Positions 45,742-53,495 of a stretch of DNA of 64,000 nt are shown here, in pieces. The stretch is taken from NCBI RefSeq assembly GCF_022095695.1, contig NZ_JAIFZM010000001.1, positions 62,001 to 126,000 of the forward strand. The letters are read 5' to 3'. Position 1 is the first letter of the stretch, and each line of letters opens with the position of its first letter. The notes below the pieces were generated by a model. That model was not told the origin of the DNA. It made no database searches and saw only the letters and a program-made list of their open reading frames with translations. Source of the DNA: Oceanobacillus jordanicus. GTDB taxonomy: Bacteria; Bacillota; Bacilli; Bacillales; Amphibacillaceae. Position numbers and translations under genes: made by a program.

Positions 45742-46039
45742 TGCATTTAATGGTGTAGCAGAAGTTTTGTGTGCGAGGTTGTACTAGATCAAATTAGGGA
45801 CTTAATTTTATCAGAAGCCTTCAAAGTATCCACCTTTCCTAATTAATGTGCTACATTAATGGAAAGTAACTATAAAAAAGAAGTCGTCTACTAGATATGC
45901 TCGGTCGCTAACACCCCGATTCGTTCAGCTAACAATCAGTGGGGAAAAAACGAAAACCTCCACTGATTGTAGTTTCACTTTATGAAGATTTAAGTAGAAA
46001 GACAGTGGAGTGACCATGCCTCTCTTTAGATAGAGGTAC
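45742..46039 (+). other. Intergenic region with a hairpin
   Basis: ACAATCAGTGG at about 45939-45949 pairs with CCACTGATTGT near 45960-45970. The loop is A-rich and no T tract follows on either strand. No gene is visible. Confidence 0.4.
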
Positions 46040-46360
46040 TTACGCTTTTAAAAGCGCCATATCTTGCTTAGATAGTGCTTGATCCATAATTTTAATCTGC
46101 TTCGTAAGGTTTACCTTATCTCCATGGATGGCAGCTTCAGGTAACACACAGGGGATGGCCTGCTGAATGGGTTTCCCTTCAAGGTCATAAAACACATAAC
46201 CTTCCTTTTCATCTAGAAAAAAGGAGTTAATTTTCATATTTGGTGTGATCAGCAAGGTAATCTTCTCTTGATCATTCCACATTACTTTTAGAATCGTTTT
46301 CTTGCTTGTTTTCTTTTCAACGTATGCTTTTAGTTCTCTTAATGAAACGGTCTCTTCCAT
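46040..46360 (-). CDS. Uncharacterised small protein with IDEAL-like C-terminus
   Basis: A 106-residue protein with a good RBS (TTGGAGG). The N-terminal part is predicted alpha/beta (KKTILKVMWNDQEKITLLITPN). The C-terminal helix IMDQALSKQDMALLKA resembles the IDEAL motif of short Firmicute proteins, although the match is partial. No signal peptide or membrane segment. Function unknown. Confidence 0.6.
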   Translation of the reverse strand: MEETVSLRELKAYVEKKTSKKTILKVMWNDQEKITLLITPNMKINSFFLDEKEGYVFYDLEGKPIQQAIPCVLPEAAIHGDKVNLTKQIKIMDQALSKQDMALLKA

Positions 46361-46472
46361 GGGTCAGCCTCCAAGTATTGCTGGTTGTTATTCGTTACTA
46401 TTAACTTTAGCATAGAATTATATGAGTGATAAGCATCATCTGATTTTTAACCAAGTAGAGAGGAGTGCGCAT

Positions 46473-46775
46473 ATGGGGAAAAAGAAAGAGAAAGGATCAA
46501 AGAATCTTATCCGAAAATGGGTCATTACAATAGGTGGCTTTGTTGTGATGCAAATTGTATTCATTCTGACAGATGGAACGTTCCTTGAGGCAAACAGCAA
46601 AAAGCTGGGTGATGTGGCATATAATATAGTAGATTCGAAGTTCTTTTATGATTGGTTGATATTGTATGTAAGCCCGTTTTTCAATATTATTACATTGCTC
46701 GCTGTACTGCATATTATTTTTCATGGAACGAAAGATTTGGCCCGAATTAGCATTCCGAGAAGGTCATCTAATTAG
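46473..46775 (+). CDS. YfzA-like small membrane protein
   Basis: From ATG 46473 (GAGGAG upstream) the protein has 100 residues. A basic N-terminus is followed by a helix ending in FILTDGTFLEAN, then KFFYDWLILYVSPFFNIIT and a second helix. The spacing of DGT, KFF.W, SP.FN.IT and KDL recalls B. subtilis YfzA from memory. Function unknown. A 41-codon gene follows after 10 bases. Confidence 0.55.
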   Translation: MGKKKEKGSKNLIRKWVITIGGFVVMQIVFILTDGTFLEANSKKLGDVAYNIVDSKFFYDWLILYVSPFFNIITLLAVLHIIFHGTKDLARISIPRRSSN

Positions 46776-46785
46776 GGGGGAGACC

Positions 46786-46911
46786 ATGTTTGAAACGACT
46801 ATTGAAAAGTTCATTTTATTTTCTGTAACAAGTATTGGTGTCATTTTCTTTCTTCTGTATGTAAAAATGCAGAAGCTGTATCAGCAAGAAAGGGAAAAGA
46901 ATGACTTGTGA
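46786..46911 (+). CDS. Single-pass membrane peptide (41 aa)
   Basis: ATG 46786 follows AGGGGGGAG. One hydrophobic helix (FILFSVTSIGVIFFLLYV) is followed by a basic/acidic tail (KMQKLYQQEREKNDL). The RBS and the tight spacing after the YfzA-like gene support translation. Function unknown. Confidence 0.5.
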   Translation: MFETTIEKFILFSVTSIGVIFFLLYVKMQKLYQQEREKNDL

Positions 46912-46947
46912 TAACAGCTTCTCACCTCCCGATAGTAGCTAAGAAAA

Positions 46948-47619
46948 TTAATAGCGAAACTTTACTTCCAATGTAGCACGAATGACAATCTGTCCTGGCT
47001 CTATAGGTGTTGCTCCAGCTTCTGCGGACAAGGCTAGTTTAGAAAAAGGGACTGGCATCGTATCTGTTCTTTCTTCGATTCTGAAAGGGATGGGGTTCAA
47101 GTTTACTTTCATAGATGTAGCAATCGCGTTTGCTTTATCATAGGCGTTGGCTAATGCCTCCTGGAGTGCCTGTTGTTCGTATGTGTCGCTATTTTGGACG
47201 GTGAATTGAATAGAGTTGACTTGGTTTGCTCCACTCTCTACAGCTGCATCCAATATATTCCCAATTTGATCGATTGCTGTTATCTCCACTGTAATCATGT
47301 TTGTTACCTGGTACCCTCTAAGAATTTGTTCCCCCTCAATGAAGTCATAACGTGGGTTCACTGTATAACTAGTGGTTTGTATGTTTTCCCGGGGCACCCC
47401 GAATCGTAACAGTGCTTCGATAACCTGGTTCATGGCAGTGGCGTTTGCTTGTTGAGCTTCTAGGAGGGAGACGTTTTCTGTCATGACTCCCAGTTCTACA
47501 TTCGCAACGTCAGGCTGCACGGAAACGGATCCATTTCCTATTACCGTCATAACCTGGTTTGATCCGTTATGCTCGTTGGGCGTGTTTTGCCTATAAGCAT
47601 TTACATATGGATAATACAT
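46948..47619 (-). CDS. SIMPL domain-containing protein (DUF541)
   Basis: The 223-residue protein matches the SIMPL family: MTVIGNGSVSVQPDVANVELGV near the start, YDFIEGEQILRGYQVTN, and AYDKANAIATSMKVNL. It has no signal peptide, unlike the periplasmic Gram-negative members. B. subtilis homologues are of similar size and unknown role. It is monocistronic, with GAGGGG upstream. Confidence 0.85.
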   Translation of the reverse strand: MYYPYVNAYRQNTPNEHNGSNQVMTVIGNGSVSVQPDVANVELGVMTENVSLLEAQQANATAMNQVIEALLRFGVPRENIQTTSYTVNPRYDFIEGEQILRGYQVTNMITVEITAIDQIGNILDAAVESGANQVNSIQFTVQNSDTYEQQALQEALANAYDKANAIATSMKVNLNPIPFRIEERTDTMPVPFSKLALSAEAGATPIEPGQIVIRATLEVKFRY

Positions 47620-47757
47620 ACTTATTTCCCCTCTCCGGTCTTTTTTAAATACTATGCTGATTCAGGAGAAATGATTAGAATAGTTTATTTGAAAAAAGAG
47701 GAGTTAGGTATTCATATCAATTCACTTCGTAATAAACATGAGTAATGAAGGATACAC

Positions 47758-47789
47758 AAAAGGCATTGGGTCGATACCCAATGCCTTTT
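47758..47789. terminator. Terminator of the aldo/keto reductase gene, possibly bidirectional
   Basis: AAAAGGCATTGGGT pairs perfectly with ACCCAATGCCTTTT (4-base loop), T-rich on both strands. Confidence 0.8.
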
Positions 47790-47792
47790 CTT

Positions 47793-48857
47793 TTAAATAC
47801 CTAATGTTTTTTTATATTCTTCTAAATATGGCATTTCAGAAGGCGATCCTTGTTCCATGGCAGCCATTACACGGTGCCATAGAGGATAGATTGGTGCCGG
47901 ACGTGCGACAGATTCAATCTTGTCATGCTCTTCCTTTGTTAACTTTATTTTATAGGAGTCAATATTTTCCCGTAATTGTTCTTCGTTTCGGGCTGCGATG
48001 ACCATAGGCCCAATATTAGGTCGATCTTTTACCCAAGAAAGTGCGATTTGCGGAACGCTCGCTCCGCGTTTTTCAGCTACTTCTTTTAAGGCGTCTATGA
48101 CGTTGTATAATCTTTCATCATCCATTACCCAAGGCTCTGGCCATCCCTCGCCCTGTCTTGTGTTTTTCGGCGCACCGTTATTGCGATCAATTTTGCCTGT
48201 AAGCAGGCCTTCACCAAGCGGGCTCCAAATCATGGAGCCAATGCCCATTTCACTCGCTGCTGGTAGTAGCTCATATTCCGCTTCACGTGCTTCTGGTGTA
48301 TAGTAAATTTGCTGACAAACCGGCGCAATATAGCCAGGTTTTTCGGCGATCGATAGCGTTCTAGCTAACGCCCAACCACTATAGTTGGATACACCCCAGT
48401 AGCGAATTTTTCCGGATTTTACGAGTTCTGTCATGGTTTCAACCGTTTCTTCAATCGGTGTACGTCCATCCCATAAGTGAACAAAATAAAGATCAATATA
48501 GTCTGTACCAAGACGCTCTAATGATGCATCAATGGAGTTTTTTAGATTGATTCGGGAAGCACCACGAGCGTTCGGATCATCGCTGAGAGGGAAGCCTGTT
48601 TTTGAGGTTAATATCACTTCATCTCGGCGCCCTTTGATTGCTGTACCTAATACCCGTTCAGCATCACCGCGAGAATAAAGGTTTGCTGTATCAAACATAT
48701 TGATGCCAGCGTCCAATGCAATATCTACCATCTTGTGGGCCTCTTCTTCTTTTACATCTCCAGCAGGTTCAAAACCGTTTGTACCACTAAATGGAATCGT
48801 TCCAAGTATATACTTCGGTACACGAAGACCGGAGTTTCCTAAATTAATATATTCCAT
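47793..48857 (-). CDS. Aldo/keto reductase
   Basis: A 354-residue TIM-barrel NADPH oxidoreductase. Catalytic tetrad region: [18 protein letters not shown] (Asp, Tyr), ILTSKTGF (Lys) and DLYFVHLWD (His). The C-terminal NADPH-binding part is [14 protein letters not shown] ... [14 protein letters not shown]. It belongs to the AKR branch near potassium-channel beta subunits and YqkF. Substrate unknown. GGAGGG precedes the ATG. Confidence 0.88.
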   Translation of the reverse strand: MEYINLGNSGLRVPKYILGTIPFSGTNGFEPAGDVKEEEAHKMVDIALDAGINMFDTANLYSRGDAERVLGTAIKGRRDEVILTSKTGFPLSDDPNARGASRINLKNSIDASLERLGTDYIDLYFVHLWDGRTPIEETVETMTELVKSGKIRYWGVSNYSGWALARTLSIAEKPGYIAPVCQQIYYTPEAREAEYELLPAASEMGIGSMIWSPLGEGLLTGKIDRNNGAPKNTRQGEGWPEPWVMDDERLYNVIDALKEVAEKRGASVPQIALSWVKDRPNIGPMVIAARNEEQLRENIDSYKIKLTKEEHDKIESVARPAPIYPLWHRVMAAMEQGSPSEMPYLEEYKKTLGI

Positions 48858-49127
48858 TATATCCCTCCATGTATTTTATAACGCTTTGTTATAGAAGTAC
48901 CCTAATTGGAAGGGAGGGTAAACGTTAGGGTTCAGTAAACATAAGGAAATGGAAAGATGGTAAAATGACCAAACAAGGTTTGACAAAAACATCTCGGATT
49001 TCTATTTTACGCCATGGGTATTGATGGCAAAAAACAATTATAATCATTCTTTCCCTTGTGCTTACTGCCTGTCCTATGAGTTAATAAGGGTGTCGGACCG
49101 ACAGACTCTTGTGAAAGGAGGCTGATT

Positions 49128-49163
49128 ATGAATTACGCAGAATTTGAGGTGATTTCCGCATAG
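49128..49163 (+). CDS. Micro-ORF 1 (MNYAEFEVISA)
   Basis: Eleven codons follow a very strong RBS (AAAGGAGG, 7 nt upstream). About 100 bases of upstream sequence resemble those of micro-ORF 2 at 49888: ATTCTTTCCCTTGT, an 18-base gap, GAGTTAAT, then GTGAAAGGAGGCTG. A hairpin overlaps the stop codon (TTCCGC/GCGGGAA) and a second hairpin follows at 49180-49202. It may be a leader peptide of an attenuator or a functional micropeptide. Confidence 0.45.
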   Translation: MNYAEFEVISA

Positions 49164-49179
49164 CGGGAATCTCAACGTT

Positions 49180-49205
49180 TGGGGTCGCATTAAGCGACCC
49201 CATTT
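49180..49205 (+). terminator. Hairpin after micro-ORF 1
   Basis: TGGGGTCGC and GCGACCCCA form a 9-bp GC-rich stem with a 5-base loop; the following tract is AT-rich with few T runs. Confidence 0.55.
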
Positions 49206-49318
49206 ATTATCTCGTTATTATTCGGAAAATTAGCATCTTTCCGTAACTGAAAAAGTCGATTATACTTAAAGACAAAGAAGTAGAAATAAAAAAACTGGAA
49301 GAAAGGAGATGAAGTTTG

Positions 49319-49420
49319 ATGATTAATTGGAATCTGTTTGAACACCGTAGCAATGGAGACCTTTTGAAGGAGGACGTAAACCGTGCAATACAAAAATGGA
49401 AAAGAGGTTCTTCCCCCTAA
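49319..49420 (+). CDS. Small ORF overlapping the start of CD3324 copy 2 (33 aa)
   Basis: ATG 49319 follows GAAAGGAG and reads MINWNLFEHRSNGDLL and further to a stop at 49420, overlapping the next gene's start by 38 bases in another frame. The RBS of the CD3324 gene (AAGGAGG) lies inside it. The layout suggests translational coupling or an upstream regulatory peptide. Confidence 0.4.
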   Translation: MINWNLFEHRSNGDLLKEDVNRAIQKWKRGSSP

Positions 49421-49667
49421 CCTTTTGAAAGAAATGCAGAAATATATTCAGGGAGAACTGATTTACATTCCCAAGAAAAAAAGTCAACGGGCGGGATGGG
49501 GAGAAGTAAACGGTTCACGGGAGATTATTGCCCAGAGAAATGAAGAGATTTTTAAGATGTCTAGAGAGGGAACCTCCCTTGAAGAGCTAGAGCAGATGTA
49601 CAATTTGTCTATAGACAGCATTCGAAAGATCATATATAAAACGCGTAATATTTGCGATGAAACGTAA
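49383..49667 (+). CDS. CD3324 family protein (Mor-like helix-turn-helix), copy 2
   Basis: A 94-residue protein from GTG 49383, 9 nt after AAGGAGG. It is paralogous to the 23887 protein: LPPNLLKEMQKYIQGELIYIPKKK aligns with LPEELIKEIQQYIQGETIYIPK, and the C-terminal HTH (EGTSLEELEQMYNLSIDSIRKIIYK) aligns as well. It is probably a small DNA-binding regulator. It sits between two homologous micro-ORF leaders. Confidence 0.75.
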   Translation: MQYKNGKEVLPPNLLKEMQKYIQGELIYIPKKKSQRAGWGEVNGSREIIAQRNEEIFKMSREGTSLEELEQMYNLSIDSIRKIIYKTRNICDET

Positions 49668-49887
49668 AAACGTTCATAGGAAAAGCCGAGTTGAATTAAG
49701 GAAAGCGTGGTGAAAAAGTGGCATCTTTTCATCACGCTTTTTCATGTTGCTTATAGTAACCCCATATTTTTTCTAAAGGATAGAGGGTGTAAAGAATGGT
49801 TATAACCATTCTTTCCCTTGTTTGGTAAGGTTGTTTCGTGAGTTAATGAATATGAAGCGATAGCTAATGGTGAAAGGAGGCTGCATT

Positions 49888-49923
49888 ATGATGAATGCGT
49901 TAAATAAGGTGATTTTAGTATAG
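49888..49923 (+). CDS. Micro-ORF 2 (MMNALNKVILV)
   Basis: Eleven codons, the same length as micro-ORF 1, behind the identical RBS block GTGAAAGGAGGCTG and the same upstream words (ATTCTTTCCCTTGT, 18-base gap, GAGTTAAT). The encoded peptides share little beyond length and N..V.I. A hairpin, TGTTCAAAAA (49926-49935) with TTTTTGAACA (49949-49958), follows the stop directly. Confidence 0.45.
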   Translation: MMNALNKVILV

Positions 49924-50118
49924 GTTGTTCAAAAAGTCCGGTAAAATTTTTTTGAACACACACCCTATAAACAGAAGTTGAAATAATTGGTATTACCACC
50001 TGAAAGTATGCTTGCTTTTATAAGTGAGTGGATTTCGGGGATATGTCTGTCACCATGCCGACCTGAAGCCTTCCCAGTTGTTGAGAAACAGGTAAAACAA
50101 CGTAAGGGGGGAATCACC

Positions 50119-50283
50119 GTGTGTTATCATTTAGATATTTATAGAAGTATCACAAACGACCGTATAGAAAATCTAAGAAAAGAAGCTAATGGAAATAGAA
50201 GAATGAATGACAATGAGGTTATCGATTGGTGGATAAGTACAAACATGCTTTTCATATTGTTTTTTCGATCGGGGAAAGGCTAA
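50119..50283 (+). CDS. Short unidentified ORF, possibly frameshifted (54 aa)
   Basis: GTG 50119 follows AAGGGGGAATCACC. The 54 codons (CYHLDIYRSITNDRIENLRK, then NDNEVIDWW) end at 50283. A different frame from about 50226 continues with protein-like sequence (KYKHAFHIVFSIGERLIEQK), which suggests that one longer protein of about 90 residues was broken by a frameshift near 50225. Family unknown. Confidence 0.35.
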   Translation: MCYHLDIYRSITNDRIENLRKEANGNRRMNDNEVIDWWISTNMLFILFFRSGKG

Positions 50284-50393
50284 TTGAGCAAAAGGCAAGA
50301 GGTGGATATTACACTCTCGGAGACGAGTATGGTTTAACCTATATATTAATAAAATTTCAGTTTACTACTAAAATCATGGAAATGATAATTACA

Positions 50394-50435
50394 AAAAAGC
50401 CAAGAGCTAGTTTTTTTATAGACTCTTGGCTTTTT
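50394..50435. terminator. Bidirectional terminator downstream of gnd
   Basis: AAAAAGCCAAGAG and CTCTTGGCTTTTT arms with T tracts on both strands. It serves the gluconate operon from the right and the short ORF from the left. Confidence 0.8.
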
Positions 50436-50491
50436 ATATTACTCTTTACATTCTTAGCGGTTACTAGCAATCAGGTATAGTTTTTAATCAC

Positions 50492-51904
50492 CTAATACCA
50501 TTCCGTATGGAAAATTCCATCTTTGTCTTTCCGTTCGTACGTATGGGCACCAAAATAATCACGCTGTGCCTGAATCATATTGGCTCCACTTTGAGAAGCA
50601 CGATAGCCATCATAGTATGTTAATGAGGCACTAAAACAAGGTAAGGACATGCCATTTTCCATGCCCTTCATCGTAACCTGACGAAGTGACGCTTGGTATT
50701 TACCTGCTTTTTCCTTGAAGTAAGGGGAAAGCAATAGGTTTGGTAAGTTAGGATCTGCCTTAAAGGCTTCACTAATCGGATTAAGGATATCAGCTCGGAT
50801 AATACAGCCGCCTCTGAAAATCAACGCGATCTCATCGAGTTTCAATTCCCATCCATAGTGGTCAGATGCTTGTTTGTATTGATGGAAGCCTTGCGCGTAT
50901 GCCGCAATTTTTCCCATGAAAAGTGCTTCCTTAACTAAGTTGAGCCATGTATCTTTGTCGATTTCCTCATCTATAATAGATGGACCCGTTAATTCAGATT
51001 CCGCTAAAACGCGTTCTTCTTTTAGTCCGGAAAGATATCTAGCAAATACGGACTCTGTGATGATGGAGAGTGGTACACCAACATCTAAAGCATTTTGACT
51101 TGTCCATTTACCAGTACCTTTTGAGCCGGATTTATCAAGAATGACATCAATCATTGGCTGCTTCGTCTCCTCATCCACATGGGTGAGGATTTCGCTTGTA
51201 ATCTCGATCAGATAGCTTTCCAGCTCTGATTCATTCCATGATTTAAACACATCTGCAATTTCGTTTACATTAAGTCCCAGCTTTTCTCGTAAGAATTGGT
51301 AAGCCTCCGTGATTAATTGCATGTCCGCATATTCAATTCCGTTATGGACCATTTTTACGTAGTGCCCTGATCCTTCATTCCCTAAATAGGTGCAGCACGG
51401 CTTTCCATCAACCTGTGCAGCAATTCCCTCCAAGATTGGAGCAACCTGTTTGTATGCTGCCAGGTCGCCACTTGGCATGAGAGCTGGTCCGTTAAGTGCC
51501 CCTTCTTCGCCACCAGAAACACCCACGCTTAAAAAGTGAAGTCCTGCACGTTTAAGTTCATGGTATCTTCTGTTGGAATCTTGAAAATTGGAATTACCAC
51601 CATCCATGATGATATCCCCTTTTTCGAGTAGAGGGATCATTGATTTAATAACAGAGTCTACAACAGGGCCTGCTGTCACCATCATGAAAATCTTTCTTGG
51701 CTTCTCTAAAGAAGCGATAAAGCTTTCAAGCTCGTAATGTGCCTCCGCATTTTCATTTGGAAATTCGGCAATGAAATTTTCTGTTAGATCCGGCGTGTAA
51801 TTATAAACAGCAACCTTCTCTTGGTGGTTCACCATATTTTTTGCAAGGTTTGCTCCCATTACACCGAGACCAAATACACCTATTGAATTCAATTTATGAC
51901 ACAT
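50492..51904 (-). CDS. gndA: 6-phosphogluconate dehydrogenase, decarboxylating
   Basis: A 470-residue enzyme: IGVFGLGVMGANLAKNMVNH binds the cofactor, GDIIMDGGNSNFQDSNRR and LSVGVSGGEEGALNGPALMP form the substrate site, and HNGIEYADMQLI and DKSGSKGTGKWTSQ hold catalytic residues. It converts 6-phosphogluconate to ribulose 5-phosphate. ATG 51904 sits 3 bases after the gntP stop (TAAAGGATG), suggesting reinitiation; TTG 51892 is an alternative. As the last gene of the gnt operon it corresponds to GntZ of Bacillus. Confidence 0.93.
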   Translation of the reverse strand: MCHKLNSIGVFGLGVMGANLAKNMVNHQEKVAVYNYTPDLTENFIAEFPNENAEAHYELESFIASLEKPRKIFMMVTAGPVVDSVIKSMIPLLEKGDIIMDGGNSNFQDSNRRYHELKRAGLHFLSVGVSGGEEGALNGPALMPSGDLAAYKQVAPILEGIAAQVDGKPCCTYLGNEGSGHYVKMVHNGIEYADMQLITEAYQFLREKLGLNVNEIADVFKSWNESELESYLIEITSEILTHVDEETKQPMIDVILDKSGSKGTGKWTSQNALDVGVPLSIITESVFARYLSGLKEERVLAESELTGPSIIDEEIDKDTWLNLVKEALFMGKIAAYAQGFHQYKQASDHYGWELKLDEIALIFRGGCIIRADILNPISEAFKADPNLPNLLLSPYFKEKAGKYQASLRQVTMKGMENGMSLPCFSASLTYYDGYRASQSGANMIQAQRDYFGAHTYERKDKDGIFHTEWY

Positions 51905-51907
51905 CCT

Positions 51908-53275
51908 TTAAACAAATATACTTAGTAGTAAAATGAAGCCTAGACCCACAACGGAAATCACGGTTTCTAGTAAAGTCCATGTGGAAAAGGTTTCTTTCAT
52001 GGTTAGACCAAAGAATTCCTTGAACATCCAAAATCCTGCATCATTTACGTGTGAGGCGATTACACTACCGGCCCCTGTTGCTAAAACCATTAATGCTAGA
52101 TTGACATCTGTTCCTTCCATTAACGGAATCACGAGTCCTGCTGTTGTTAATGCGGCTACTGTGGCTGAGCCTAGGGAAATTCTTAAGATTGCAGCGATAA
52201 TCCATGCCAATAGAATTGGTGACATACTACTACCCTCAAATAATTCTGCCACAGAATCGCCAACACCACCATCAATAAGTACTTGTTTAAGGACACCGCC
52301 ACCACCAATAATGAGTAACATCATACTAATGGAACGAATGGATTCTTCTGCAGATTTCATGACATCTTTCATTGGAATGCTTCGTGCAATGCCCATTGTG
52401 TATATAGCTAGCAACACTGATAAAAGCAATGCAGGAGTTGGCTCCCCGACCAGGTGAACAATTTCAAAAAATAGATTGTCTGAAACGCCCCAGACATCTT
52501 GCAGCAAATCAATAATCGTGGCGAACGCCATAAGAATAACTGGGAAAATAGCCGTAAATACGCTGATCCCGAAACCTGGTGTGTCTTCTATTTCAAATTG
52601 TTTTACTTCACCTAATGATTTAATATCCCCGGTTTTCTGGAAGGCATCCGGCACAAGTTTTTTTGCAACAATGGTAAATAGCGGACCCGCTATAACCACG
52701 GTTGGGAGTGCAATGATTAAACCATAAATTAAGACCATTCCAATATTTGCTCCGTATTGCTGGGCGATAACTGTTGGCCCAGGATGTGGTGGTAAAAATC
52801 CGTGGGTCACAGATAACGCTGCAATCATCGGAATCCCTAAATAAAGGGTAGAAACTTTTAGCTGTTTTGCAATCTGATAAACGATTGGAACTAGCAATAC
52901 TAGACCAACCTCGAAAAATAGGGCAATACCAATAATAAAGGAGGCAATTACGACGGCCCATTGGATATTTTTTTCCCCGAATTTATTAATTAATGTAAGC
53001 GCGATACGTTGGGCGCCACCCGCGTCAGAAATGAGTTTACCTAAAATGGCACCAAACCCAAAGATTAGCGCAATGTCTCCAAGTGTATTGCCCATCCCGC
53101 CTTCAATTGAACTAACAATTTCATGAAGTGGCATTCCTAATGCTAAAGCCACTAAAAACGAGACAACGATTAGCGAAATAAACGTATTTAAATTTAATTT
53201 CATAATTAATAGTAATAAGACGACAACCCCTAAAGCTACGATAAAAAGGGGTGTGAGATTTTCCATTACAGACAC
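51908..53275 (-). CDS. gntP: Gluconate:H+ symporter, GntP family
   Basis: A protein of about 455 residues from GTG 53275 (GGAG upstream; a TTG at 53290 is also possible). Around twelve helices with GntP family blocks: FGFGAILGKLISDAGGAQRIA, HGFLPPHPGPTVIAQQYGAN and SHVNDAGFWMFKEFFGLT. It imports gluconate for GntK. It lies between gntK and gnd, with the dispersed repeat just upstream. Confidence 0.92.
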   Translation of the reverse strand: MSVMENLTPLFIVALGVVVLLLLIMKLNLNTFISLIVVSFLVALALGMPLHEIVSSIEGGMGNTLGDIALIFGFGAILGKLISDAGGAQRIALTLINKFGEKNIQWAVVIASFIIGIALFFEVGLVLLVPIVYQIAKQLKVSTLYLGIPMIAALSVTHGFLPPHPGPTVIAQQYGANIGMVLIYGLIIALPTVVIAGPLFTIVAKKLVPDAFQKTGDIKSLGEVKQFEIEDTPGFGISVFTAIFPVILMAFATIIDLLQDVWGVSDNLFFEIVHLVGEPTPALLLSVLLAIYTMGIARSIPMKDVMKSAEESIRSISMMLLIIGGGGVLKQVLIDGGVGDSVAELFEGSSMSPILLAWIIAAILRISLGSATVAALTTAGLVIPLMEGTDVNLALMVLATGAGSVIASHVNDAGFWMFKEFFGLTMKETFSTWTLLETVISVVGLGFILLLSIFV

Positions 53276-53349
53276 AACATTCAGCTCCAATCTAGTTAGT
53301 AAGTGTTATTGTTTTATTGTTTTTTCTCAAATGCACTGCGCTTTTCTTG

Positions 53350-53495
53350 TCTAGCTCCGTGCGTCAGAAACTAGGCGGCTTCACGTATCGCCCTACGATA
53401 AGTCATCATCGGCTCGTAACCTCACCGTGATTCCTTTATCTCAGTTGATTCGTTCCATCCGCTACGTTTCTAAGCGACGCACTACGCTTTTCTTG
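53350..53495 (-). repeat. Dispersed palindromic repeat, copy 2, inside the end of gntK
   Basis: The element shares both ends with copy 1 at 18059. Its closing stem is GTGCGTC-AGAAAC (53359-53371) with GTTTCT (53466-53471) and GACGCAC (53476-53482). The inner stem AGAAAC/GTTTCT replaces AGAGAC/GTCTCT of copy 1, a compensatory change. A 17-bp direct repeat with one mismatch (53333-53349 and 53479-53495) flanks it like a target duplication. Confidence 0.7.

Noticed and set aside
45934-45972. Terminator hairpin between the XRE pair and the 46040 gene
   Set aside because: The stem is good but no T tract follows on either strand, so it is listed only as a hairpin.
50226-50480. An 84-codon ORF with a hydrophobic C-terminal end
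   Set aside because: Its second half runs through a strong bidirectional terminator (50394-50435), so it cannot be a normal complete gene; only its first part may belong to a frameshifted small gene.
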